Assembly: GCA_964555565.1 (NCBI GenBank)
Contig: CAZKTF010000164.1
Location: 1 to 8,160, forward strand
DNA length: 8,160 nt
Reading direction: 5' to 3'
Source of the DNA: CAZKTF01 sp964555565
Lineage (GTDB): Bacteria > Planctomycetota > JAJSAM01 > JAKLKS01
Positions 1 to 5,973 of the stretch are shown here, piece after piece. The notes under the pieces are model-generated. The model worked only from the letters and a program-made list of their open reading frames with translations. It was not told the DNA's origin and did no database searches. A program made the translations under genes and the position numbers. The first letter of the stretch is position 1; every line of letters begins with the position of its first letter.

Positions 1-222
1 GGCCCGGCGCCCGCTCCCGGCGAGCCGGTCCCGCCCCCCAAGCCGACGGAGGAGCAGCTCCGTCGCCTCCGCGAGCCGCCCGCCCCCTCCACGCCGGGGC
101 TCCTCGACGGGAAGGCCGCGGACGTCGTCCTCGAACTCCGCGTGCGCGGGAACCCGGCGGCGCCCCCCGCAGCGCCCAGGCGCCCCGCCCCGGCGAAGCC
201 TCCCCAGACGACGCCGAAGTAA
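1..222 (+). CDS. C-terminal fragment of a Pro/Ala-rich protein of unknown function (5' end outside the window)
   Basis: Frame 1 is open from the first base to a TAA at 220-222, giving the last 73 residues of a protein that begins upstream. The piece is rich in proline and alanine. It contains a short charged stretch (PTEEQLRRLREPP, about residues 15-27), a small ordered-looking segment (LLDGKAADVVLELRVRG, about residues 34-50) and then a Pro/Ala/Lys-rich tail ending TTPK. No domain is recognisable, and the tail looks disordered. The next gene follows on the same strand after a 99-base spacer that has its own possible promoter, so co-transcription is uncertain. The frame was chosen because it is uninterrupted, ends just before the next gene's leader and has the expected G/C at third codon positions. 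The function is unknown. Confidence 0.6.
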   Translation, partial: GPAPAPGEPVPPPKPTEEQLRRLREPPAPSTPGLLDGKAADVVLELRVRGNPAAPPAAPRRPAPAKPPQTTPK

Positions 223-321
223 GGCGGTCCGAAACCCGGCAGCCGCGCCCCCGGCGCCCGTCTACTCTGGTGACGCGGGGCCCGGCGGTCCCGTCGCCCC
301 GCAGGAACCGGAGGAGAACCC
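223..321 (+). promoter_or_regulatory. Leader of the Gly/Pro/Met-repeat protein gene, with Shine-Dalgarno and a GC hairpin
   Basis: This 99-base spacer lies between the TAA at 220-222 and the ATG at 322. A clear Shine-Dalgarno, GGAGGAG (310-316), stands 5 bases before the ATG and decides that start. Upstream of it, GCGGGG (275-280) can pair with CCCCGC (297-302) as a 6-bp stem with a 16-base loop. TACTCT (263-268) fits a loose TAnnnT -10 hexamer and is one of the few less GC-rich spots here, but I see no convincing -35 box. The Shine-Dalgarno is seen directly; the promoter is an inference. Confidence 0.4.
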
Positions 322-1069
322 ATGGCGTGCGCGAGACTCGTCGGACCCGTCCTCTTCGCCGCGGCCCTGGCCGCCGGCTNNNNNNNNNNTTTCGCTAGGC
401 GCAGCCTGTGAGCGCTGGAGAGCGCCCGGTCGCGGCGGTTCCCCCCAGGGTCCCCCGCAGGGGCCCCAGGGGCCGCCTCCCCCGATGGCGCAGTTCCAGC
501 CCGAGGGTCCCCCCGGTGCCCCGCCCGCCCCCCAGGCGGCGCGCGGTCGCCGCGAGCGGCCCCGTGGTCCGGGCGGCCCCGGCGGCCCCGGTCCGGGCAT
601 GGGTCCGGGCATGGGTCCCGGTCCCGGCATGGGTCCCGGTCCCGGCATGGGTCCCGGCGGCCCCGGTCCGGGCATGGGCCCCGGCATGGGCATGGGGATG
701 GGTCCCGGCATGCGTCCTGGCATGGGCCCGGGGACGGAGCCCCCGCAGGAGCTCCGAGAGCTCTTCGCCGCCGTGCAGCACCTGAACGAGCGCCTGGAGC
801 GGCTGGAACACGCGGTGCGCGGGATGCACGAGCGCGGGATGCGCGAAGGGGGGCCTGGCGGCCCCGGGGCCCGCGGTCCCATGCCTCCGCGGGAGGGGCC
901 CCCGCAGCCCGGCCGGCAGCCCGGGATGGAGTCCGGCGGACCTCCCGAGGGGGAGCCCCCCGCGGGGCCCGAGATGCGGGAGCGCCACCTCCGGATGCTC
1001 AAGGAGAACATGGAGCGGCTGAAGGCGGAGATGGAGAGGCTGGAGAAGGGGGAGGAGAAGGAGAAGTAG
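322..1069 (+). CDS. Exported Gly/Pro/Met-repeat protein with coiled-coil C-terminus (interrupted by assembly gap)
   Basis: The ATG at 322 follows GGAGGAG and opens a short signal-peptide-like stretch (MACARLVGP, then a hydrophobic LFAAALAAG). This runs into 10 Ns at 380-389. The reading frame after the gap (frame of 392, through an internal ATG at 485) ends at TAG 1067-1069. It joins the front part only if the true gap is a multiple of three bases, including zero. After the gap come a Pro/Gly/Gln-rich stretch and, at 590-724, a 45-codon block of GPGM/GPGPGM units carrying 10 methionines. Two charged, Leu/Met-spaced helices likely to form coiled coils follow (about 743-840 and 971-1066), separated by another Pro/Gly linker. 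The protein ends GEEKEK. No known family is recognised. A cell-envelope location, and Met-based metal binding or a scaffold role, are guesses from composition. The gene converges on the SUMF1-like gene with 31 bases between the stops. A minimal alternative is a 194-residue protein from the ATG at 485, but that start has no Shine-Dalgarno. Confidence 0.6.
380..389. other. Assembly gap (10 Ns) inside a coding region
   Basis: Ten consecutive Ns sit just after the signal-peptide codons of the Gly/Pro/Met-repeat gene. As written they shift the frame, because 58 coding bases precede the gap and the downstream frame needs a gap divisible by three. Ten is probably a placeholder length. The first bases after the gap (from 390) may also be less reliable, so the apparent frameshift should not be read as a pseudogene. 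Confidence 0.9.
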
Positions 1070-1100
1070 CGCGGCCCGGCCCCTTATCCCGACACGGCGG

Positions 1101-2408
1101 CTACTTCGGCCCGTACTTCTTCCGGTAGTCGTCCTCGTCCATGGCGCAGCGGAAGCCGAGCCCCTCCTGCCGCGCGACCTGGTTCGCCCCGACGACGTAG
1201 CGGTAGTCCCCCGCGGCCTCCTCGGGGGGGCTGCGGAAGTTCCCCCCGCGGCGGACGACGCGGTCGGTGTCCTTCGGGATCCCCTTCACGGGCTTCCCGT
1301 CCTCGAGCGTGGCCACGAACTCGGCCACGTTCCCGGCCATGTCCATCGCGCCGAAGGGGGAGCGGTCCTTCTCGAAGGAGCCCACGGCGGACGGCCCCTT
1401 GGCCGCGCCCCCGAGGTTGGCGCTCCCGGCGGCCCACTCCGCGCCCCAGGGGTAGAGGAGGTTGTCGTTCCCGCGGGCGGCCCGCTCCCACTCGTCCTCG
1501 GTGGGGAGCCGCTTCCCGAGGGCCTGGGCGAAGGCCACCGCCCCCTCGTAGGTGGCCCCGGTGACCGGCAGCGACCCCCTCCCCTCCGGCACGAGGGGGA
1601 GCCCCGTGCCCTTCTCCCGCGCCCAGTCCGCCGGGGTGACGCGGTCGCGGAGCTTCGCGTCCTTCAGACCGCGGAGGAACGCCCCGTAGGCCGCGCAGGT
1701 GACCTCGGTGCGGTCCATGTAGTAGCTCCGCAGCGCCCGCTTCCCGGGCTTGTCCGCGGGGTTGGGCCATCCGCGGTGCACGGTCACCACGAGGTCGCCC
1801 CGGGGGACGTGGACCATGTCCGCGGGGTCGGGGGCGGGCGGCTGGGGAGCCGTGGCGGGCGCCGGGGGCGTCCCCGCCCCGCCCTTCGCGCCGCCCCCGC
1901 CCGCGGGGGGGAGCCCCGAGGCCGCCCTCCATCGCGTGACCACGTCCAGGTCGAGGAAGTGCTTCTCCCAGTTCTCGAGCATCGTCTTCTCGGGGAAGAC
2001 CGCCTCGGCCCCGGCGGCCAGTTGGGCGGACACGGCCTGGTCCTCGGGGGGAGGGGCCGCGGGGGCCGCGGCGGCGGAGCGCCCGAGCCGCCCGGCCACG
2101 ATGGGACCGAGGAGCCTCTCCTTCTCCCAGGACGCGGCCGCGGAGTCCCAGCCGCCGTCCCTGAGCGCCGGGATCGCGGTCCGGACCAGCGCCGCGAGGG
2201 TCTCCTTCGACTTCGCGCCGCGCATCGCCTCGAAGTCTTTCTCGACCTCGCGGTAGGCCTCCTCCATCTCCGCCCGGAGCTTTGCGGCGTCGGCGCCCTT
2301 CCCGGCCGCGTCCTGGGCGCGGGAGGGGGGCGCGAAGGGGCCCGCGGCGAGCGCCAGGAGGGGGACGAGGCACGGGACGAGCCAAGGCACGCGGCGCCCG
2401 GAACCCAT
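1101..2408 (-). CDS. Secreted SUMF1/FGE-sulfatase-domain protein lacking the FGE active-site cysteines
   Basis: This 435-residue protein has its start fixed by TCCTCCC (2413-2419, read as GGGAGGA) just before the ATG at 2408. Residues 1-31 form a signal peptide (hydrophobic LVPCLVPLLALAAG, likely cleavage after PPSRA). Residues 35-160 are charged and helical. Residues 165-195 are a Gly/Ala/Pro linker. About 197-424 is a formylglycine-generating-enzyme-like (SUMF1, PF03781-type) fold with the usual landmarks: MDRTEVTCAAYGAFL (231-245), PVTGATYEGA (281-290), GKRLPTEDEWERAARG (298-313), YPWGAEW (319-325), PFGAMDMAGNVAEF (351-364), VVRRGGNFR (384-392) and the terminal GLGFRCAM (416-423). In true FGE, two cysteines between the GG-x-F and GFR motifs bind copper and oxidise the sulfatase cysteine. 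Here the corresponding stretch has none, so sulfatase activation is unlikely. The domain probably serves a binding or structural role outside the cytoplasm. The gene is divergent from recG across 130 bases and monocistronic in this window. Family assignment is sure; function is unknown. Confidence 0.9.
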   Translation of the reverse strand: MGSGRRVPWLVPCLVPLLALAAGPFAPPSRAQDAAGKGADAAKLRAEMEEAYREVEKDFEAMRGAKSKETLAALVRTAIPALRDGGWDSAAASWEKERLLGPIVAGRLGRSAAAAPAAPPPEDQAVSAQLAAGAEAVFPEKTMLENWEKHFLDLDVVTRWRAASGLPPAGGGGAKGGAGTPPAPATAPQPPAPDPADMVHVPRGDLVVTVHRGWPNPADKPGKRALRSYYMDRTEVTCAAYGAFLRGLKDAKLRDRVTPADWAREKGTGLPLVPEGRGSLPVTGATYEGAVAFAQALGKRLPTEDEWERAARGNDNLLYPWGAEWAAGSANLGGAAKGPSAVGSFEKDRSPFGAMDMAGNVAEFVATLEDGKPVKGIPKDTDRVVRRGGNFRSPPEEAAGDYRYVVGANQVARQEGLGFRCAMDEDDYRKKYGPK

Positions 2409-2538
2409 GGCGTCCTCCCGGCCCCGCCGCGCGCTCCCCGACGGCCCGCGGCAGGGCCTCGGCAGGGGGAGGAGCCGGCCTCCCGCCGCCGGCCGGGTGG
2501 CCTCCGCGACCCTCCCCCATTCTATGATACGCCCGCCG
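2409..2538. promoter_or_regulatory. Divergent promoter region between the SUMF1-like gene and recG
   Basis: These 130 bases separate two divergent starts. Most of it is GC-rich, but 2519-2529 (ATTCTATGATA) is an AT-rich patch. On the + strand it holds TATGAT (2523-2528), one base off the sigma-70 -10 consensus and ending 10 bases before the recG ATG at 2539. On the - strand the same patch reads TATCAT and TAGAAT, either of which could be the -10 of the SUMF1-like gene with a leader of roughly 105 bases. The SUMF1-like gene has a strong Shine-Dalgarno at 2413-2419; recG has none. I see no good -35 hexamer on either strand at 16-18 bases. The bidirectional promoter is an inference. Confidence 0.45.
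2523..2528 (+). promoter_or_regulatory. Putative -10 element (TATGAT) of recG, leaderless type
   Basis: TATGAT stands alone in a GC-rich setting and ends 10 bases before the ATG at 2539. A transcript starting 6-10 bases downstream would begin at or within a few bases of the start codon, which fits the absence of a Shine-Dalgarno. There is no recognisable -35 box. The same hexamer at almost the same distance precedes the HNH gene. Confidence 0.45.
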
Positions 2539-4707
2539 ATGGAGGCCCCCCGGGCCGATTCCACGGAAAACCGCGTGAAACCCGCAGCCGACCCCGTCCC
2601 GACCCCCGCCCCCTCCGGGCTCGACGCCCCCGTGCAGTTCCTGCGGGGGGTGGGACCGGCCCGCGCGCGCCTGCTGGCGAAGATGGGCGTGGCGACCTGC
2701 CGGGACCTCCTCCACCTGGTCCCGCGCCGGCACGAGGACCGCCGCACGCTCGTCCCGATCGCGTCGCTCCGCCCCGAGGAGAACGCCACGGTGCGCGGCG
2801 TCGTCCGCGAGGTGTCGTTCCAGCGCATGCGCGGGCGGCTCTCCCTCGTGCGCGTGGTCGTGGGGGACGACTCCGGGACCGTGGTCGCGGAGTGGTGGAA
2901 CCAGCCCTTCCGCCGCGGGCAGTTCAAGGAAGGGGAGGACGTCGTCCTGTCGGGGAAGGTGCGCGAGCGCAAGGGCCTCCGCATGTCCTCCCCGGAGACC
3001 GAGACGCTCTCCCCGGGGGGAGCCGCGGAGGGGGAGGAGGAGCCCGCGGCCGGCCCGTCGCTCGACTGGGGCCGCATCGTCCCCGTCTACCCGCTCACCC
3101 GGGGGCTCCGCCAGCCCGTGCTGCGGCGCGCCGTGCGCGCGGCCCTCGACCGCCACCTGGACGAGGTCGAGGACCCGCTCCCCGAGGCGCTCCGGCGGGC
3201 CGAGGGGCTCCCCCCCCTGCGGCAGGCGCTGGCGGCGATCCACTTCCCGGCGGGGATGGAGGAGGCGGAGGCGGCGCGGCGCCGGATGCGCTTCGACGAG
3301 CTCCTCCTCCTCCAGCTCGCGCTCGCGCTCCGGCGCCGCTCCCTGGTGCGGGAGGAGAGGGGCTTCGCCTACGCCCTCGGCGCGCGCCTGGACGCCCGGA
3401 TCCGGAGGCGGTTCCCCTTCCGGTTCACGGCCGCCCAGGACCGGGCCGTGGCGGACGTCGCGGCCGACCTCGCCGCCCCGCACCCCATGAACCGGCTCCT
3501 GCAGGGGGACGTCGGGTGCGGGAAGACCGCGGTGGCGCTCTACCTGATGCTCGTGGCCGTGGCCAACCGCCGCCAGGCGGCGATCCTCGCCCCGACCGAG
3601 GTCCTGGCCGATCAGCACCACGCGAACTTCCTCCGATACCTCCAGGGCTCGCGGGTCCGGATCGAGCTCCTCGCGGGCGGGCTCCCGGCGCGCCGCCGCG
3701 CGGCGCTGCGGCGCGCGCTGGCCGCGGGGGAGATCGACGTCGCCGTGGGGACCCACGCCCTGCTGGAGGGGGAGGTCCGCTTCCGCGACCTCGGCGTGGC
3801 GGTGGTGGACGAGCAGCACCGCTTCGGCGTCCTCCAGAGGAAGGCGTTCCGGGACAAGGGGTTGCGCCCCGACCTCCTCTACCTCACGGCCACGCCCATC
3901 CCGCGCACGCTCGCGCTCACGCTCTTCGGGGACCTGGACGTGTCGGTCATCACGGAGCGGCCCCCGGGCCGCCGTCCGGTCACGACCCGCTGGGTCCGGC
4001 GGAAGGACGAGGCGGCGGCGCACCGCACCGTGCGGGAGGAGGTCGGGCGGGGCCGCCAGGCCTTCTTCATCTGCCCCCTCGTCGAGGAGTCGGAGGAGCT
4101 GGACCTGCGCGCCGCGACGGAGGAGGCGGAGCGGCTCCGCGCCGAGGTCTACCCGGACCTCCGCGTGGGGCTCCTCCACGGGCGGCTGCCGCGGGAGGAG
4201 AAGCGGCGGGCCATGGAGGAGTTCCGCGCGGGCCGCACCCACGTCCTCGTCTCCACGGTGGTCATCGAGGTGGGGGTGGACGTCCCCAACGCCTCGGTCC
4301 TCGTGGTCCTCCACGCGGAGCGCTTCGGCCTCTCCCAGCTCCACCAGCTCCGCGGACGGATCGGGCGGGGCCCCCACGCGAGCACCTGCTTCCTGTTCTC
4401 CGAGTCGCGGGGGGAGGAGGCGCGGGCGCGCCTGAAGGCCATGGTCGAGACGGAGGACGGTTTCGCGATCGCGGAGAAGGACCTCGAGATCCGCGGGCCG
4501 GGGGACATCCTCGGGACGCGCCAGCACGGCCTCCCCGACCTCCGGATGCCGGAGGCGCTGGCCGACACCCGGCTCCTCGAGCGGGCGCGGAAGGTCGCCT
4601 TCGATCTCGTGGCGCGCGACCCCGGACTCTCCTCCCCCGAGGGCCGCCGCCTCCAGGCCCTCCTCCGGCAGCGCTACGGGGAGCGATCGACGCTGGCGAA
4701 GGTGTGA
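2539..4707 (+). CDS. recG: ATP-dependent DNA helicase RecG
   Basis: RecG is a superfamily 2 double-strand DNA translocase that binds branched DNA, regresses stalled forks and migrates Holliday junctions and R-loops in the cytoplasm. The 722-residue product is close to the usual family length of about 690. It starts with a disordered Pro-rich stretch (1-29), then the wedge-region motif FLRGVGP (34-40) with LLHLVPRRHEDR, and an OB-like wedge domain. Helicase motifs are in order: Walker A GDVGCGKT (323-330, Cys where Ser is most common), DEQH box (424-427), TATPIPRT (450-457) followed by the GDLDVSVI and PPGRRPV signature, TVVIEVGVDVPNA, and QLRGRIGRG (603-611). The RecG-specific IRGPGDILGTRQHGLPDLR follows. 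All key residues are intact. The start is chosen at 2539 because upstream ATGs (2407, 2524) add no conserved sequence. ATG 2524 lies inside a likely -10 hexamer, and no Shine-Dalgarno exists for any of them. The TGA is at 4705-4707. The genes on both sides are on the opposite strand. Confidence 0.96.
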   Translation: MEAPRADSTENRVKPAADPVPTPAPSGLDAPVQFLRGVGPARARLLAKMGVATCRDLLHLVPRRHEDRRTLVPIASLRPEENATVRGVVREVSFQRMRGRLSLVRVVVGDDSGTVVAEWWNQPFRRGQFKEGEDVVLSGKVRERKGLRMSSPETETLSPGGAAEGEEEPAAGPSLDWGRIVPVYPLTRGLRQPVLRRAVRAALDRHLDEVEDPLPEALRRAEGLPPLRQALAAIHFPAGMEEAEAARRRMRFDELLLLQLALALRRRSLVREERGFAYALGARLDARIRRRFPFRFTAAQDRAVADVAADLAAPHPMNRLLQGDVGCGKTAVALYLMLVAVANRRQAAILAPTEVLADQHHANFLRYLQGSRVRIELLAGGLPARRRAALRRALAAGEIDVAVGTHALLEGEVRFRDLGVAVVDEQHRFGVLQRKAFRDKGLRPDLLYLTATPIPRTLALTLFGDLDVSVITERPPGRRPVTTRWVRRKDEAAAHRTVREEVGRGRQAFFICPLVEESEELDLRAATEEAERLRAEVYPDLRVGLLHGRLPREEKRRAMEEFRAGRTHVLVSTVVIEVGVDVPNASVLVVLHAERFGLSQLHQLRGRIGRGPHASTCFLFSESRGEEARARLKAMVETEDGFAIAEKDLEIRGPGDILGTRQHGLPDLRMPEALADTRLLERARKVAFDLVARDPGLSSPEGRRLQALLRQRYGERSTLAKV

Positions 4708-4713
4708 GGCGTG

Positions 4714-4785
4714 CGTTGACGGCTCCTCGCCGTCCGGCGTGGGTAGCGCCCTCGCGCCGGTGGGCGGCCACGGCGAGCGTCAACG
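4714..4785. repeat. Large imperfect inverted repeat (nested hairpin) between recG and the HNH gene
   Basis: This 72-base element lies in the 128-base convergent gap (4708-4835). CGTTGACG (4714-4721) pairs with CGTCAACG (4778-4785), and CTCGCCGT (4726-4733) pairs with ACGGCGAG (4770-4777), leaving a 4-base bulge GCTC (4722-4725). Inside, CCGGCG (4734-4739) pairs with CGCCGG (4755-4760) and GGG (4741-4743) with CCC (4749-4751). That gives about 25 base pairs in total. The position suggests a shared terminator or transcription barrier for two converging genes, but neither strand shows a U-tract after the stem. It could instead be a dispersed structured repeat. The pairing is seen directly; the role is inferred. 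Confidence 0.6.
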
Positions 4786-4835
4786 GCTTCCTTGAGGGAG
4801 GGGGAGTCCCGGTTCCTCGTCCTCCGGGCGGAGCA

Positions 4836-5750
4836 CTACGACGGCGGTGCCCTGGGTCCGACCTCCCTCCCGTCCCGCGTGTAGAACCTCGGCGCGTCCG
4901 AGGGTCCCTCCGCACGGAGGGTCCCGGCGTCCAGCATCTCGTGGTGGCGCCGGCAGAGCCTGAGGAGGTTTTGGGCCTCCCGGTCCCCTCCGAGCGCGTG
5001 CGCCCGTCGGTGCGCGTAGTGCACCCACACCCGGTGCCCGCAGCACGGCACCTGGCAGCCGTCCCGGGTGCGTCCCGACACTTCCCGCCGTACCGCGGCC
5101 GGGATGTACCGCTCCCCCGGGATCTCCGCCGTGTCCGGGAGCCTCCGCCTTCCGGGCTCTTTCCGCAGCGGGTCCTTGCCCTCGAGGTAGTGCTCCGCCA
5201 GCACCTCCACCGTCTCCCCCTCGCTCAGCAGCCGCTCCGCGCTCCGGGAAGCAATCTCCCGGGCCCGGTCGAAGGCGTCCTTGCCCTTCGTAGAGAGCAA
5301 GGCCACGACCTCGACGAGCGCACCCTTCCGGTGCACCTCTTCGATCCGCTTCCGCACCGCCCGCACGAGCTCCCGCGTCGTCTGCCCCTCGGCGAAGGAG
5401 ACCCAGTCGTCGCCCGGGACGAGCAGCGAGGGGTCCGAGAGCATCTTCCCGAGCTCCGCCGCGGCTTCCACCGACAGCATCCCCGCAAGCACCTTCGCCT
5501 CGAGGGGCGGAGAGGCCTCCAGGGCCCGGCCGAGGTCGAGGAGCGAGCGGGTCTCGCGCGCCGAGAGCCCCCGTCGCTCCCCCCACTGGGACAGCGAGGA
5601 GGACCCCTCGCGGCGAAAGAGGCCCGAGGCCGAAAGGCGTCCCAGGGCCCGGGCGAGGCGGACGTCGGCCAGCCGCTTCTCGGAGAGGAGCCGGCGGGCC
5701 AAGGCCTCCTCGGCCGAGGAGGGCCTCGCGGAGAGCATTGCAATCGCCAT
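4836..5750 (-). CDS. HNH endonuclease-family protein with N-terminal helical domain
   Basis: This 304-residue protein ends in an HNH nuclease module, a metal-dependent fold that cuts DNA. Residues 1-200 are helical, with a pattern often seen in bacterial multi-copy HNH proteins: SLSQWGERRGLSARETRSL (52-70), PPLEAKVLAGMLSVEAAAEL (81-100) and a charged helix (124-142). The nuclease part spans about 218-275: Cys232 and Cys236/Cys237 (CQVPCC), His244, His247 and His251 before ALGG, then Asn261-Leu-Leu, Cys266 and His269-His270 (LCRRHHEMLDAG). Zinc-type CxnC and CxxH pairs and the Asn are present, so activity is plausible. No partner methylase, toxin or intron is visible, so the target is unknown. 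There is no Shine-Dalgarno; an alternative ATG at 5738 would drop four residues. The gene is less GC-rich in sampled stretches than recG or the HEAT gene (38 of 60 bases G/C in 5281-5340, against 46 of 60 in 3301-3360 and 49 of 60 in 6781-6840). It may be a mobile or recently gained gene. Confidence 0.85.
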   Translation of the reverse strand: MAIAMLSARPSSAEEALARRLLSEKRLADVRLARALGRLSASGLFRREGSSSLSQWGERRGLSARETRSLLDLGRALEASPPLEAKVLAGMLSVEAAAELGKMLSDPSLLVPGDDWVSFAEGQTTRELVRAVRKRIEEVHRKGALVEVVALLSTKGKDAFDRAREIASRSAERLLSEGETVEVLAEHYLEGKDPLRKEPGRRRLPDTAEIPGERYIPAAVRREVSGRTRDGCQVPCCGHRVWVHYAHRRAHALGGDREAQNLLRLCRRHHEMLDAGTLRAEGPSDAPRFYTRDGREVGPRAPPS

Positions 5751-5759
5751 ACGAACATA

Positions 5760-5768
5760 ATCATACCA
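5760..5768 (-). promoter_or_regulatory. Putative extended -10 promoter of the HNH gene (TGGTATGAT)
   Basis: Read on the - strand, 5768-5760 is TGGTATGAT, an extended -10 (TGn plus TATGAT). It ends 9 bases before the ATG at 5750, so the transcript would start at or very near the start codon. No -35 match is seen, but extended -10 promoters often do without one. No Shine-Dalgarno stands before the ATG, which fits leaderless translation. Confidence 0.5.
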
Positions 5769-5892
5769 CAGGCGAGGGACAGAATCCGGAATGTAAGGCT
5801 ACTCGAACGGGGAAAACCAGGGATCCATGACTACTAATAAAACATGACCAACTGGGCCCACGGCCCCGGGCCTCCTCCGCGCGGCGGGCAGA

Positions 5893-5973
5893 GGGGTCAG
5901 ACCCCGCGCGCTTCCGACATTGGCGCGAGTGCGGCACGTCCTGAGCGCGCGACGTCAGACCCCCTTCAAGGGG
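5893..5973. repeat. REP-like palindrome pair sharing GTCAGACCCC
   Basis: GGGGTCAGACCCC (5893-5905) is a perfect 13-base palindrome around a central A. At 5961-5973 CCCCTTCAAGGGG is a second 13-base palindrome around a central C. The second is preceded by GTCAGACCCCC (5954-5964), so GTCAGACCCC occurs twice in the same orientation, 58 bases apart. GCGCGC lies just inside each copy (5906-5911 and 5945-5950), and ACGTC (5936-5940) can pair with GACGT (5951-5955). This resembles repetitive extragenic palindromes of the kind mobilised by REP-associated transposases, but no transposase is in the window. Confidence 0.5.

Noticed and set aside
590..724. CRISPR or DNA-level tandem repeat array
   Set aside because: The repeats are in-frame codons for GPGM-type units of variable length, with no unique spacers and no palindromic repeat, so it is a protein repeat.
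262..1011. Open frames on both strands over the Gly/Pro/Met repeat (for example - strand 262-1011 and 395-988, + strand 408-785)
   Set aside because: A GC-rich tandem repeat leaves all frames open. Only the frame ending at 1069 joins a signal peptide with Shine-Dalgarno to ordered coiled-coil sequence.
1070..1100. Terminator between the convergent genes ending at 1069 and 1101
   Set aside because: The 31 bases show no clear stem-loop or T-run. Termination there cannot be supported from sequence.
2407..2538. Upstream ATG starts for recG (2407 and 2524)
   Set aside because: The sequence from 2407 is Arg/Pro/Gly-rich and not RecG-like, and overlaps the SUMF1-like start on the other strand. The ATG at 2524 is part of the TATGAT hexamer. 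Neither has a Shine-Dalgarno.
2409..3077. Extended 658-residue start for the SUMF1-like protein
   Set aside because: The extra N-terminal 223 residues lie antisense to recG and are low in family-like sequence. The ATG at 2408 has a strong Shine-Dalgarno and is followed directly by a signal peptide.
1084..4527. A 1147-codon open frame on the - strand across the SUMF1-like gene and recG
   Set aside because: It has biased Arg/Gly/Pro/Ala composition, no domain and no Shine-Dalgarno, and it lies antisense to an unmistakable recG. Long stop-free shadows are expected at this G/C content.
322..5750. A defence or phage-resistance island built on recG plus HNH
   Set aside because: RecG is a housekeeping helicase. 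The HNH gene is in the opposite orientation on its own promoter, and no methylase, toxin, ATPase partner or reverse transcriptase is nearby.
1776..5837. A 1353-codon open frame on the + strand across four features
   Set aside because: It overlaps recG in another frame and runs antisense to the SUMF1-like and HNH genes. Its composition is low-complexity Arg/Gly/Pro with no recognisable motif, so it is a shadow.
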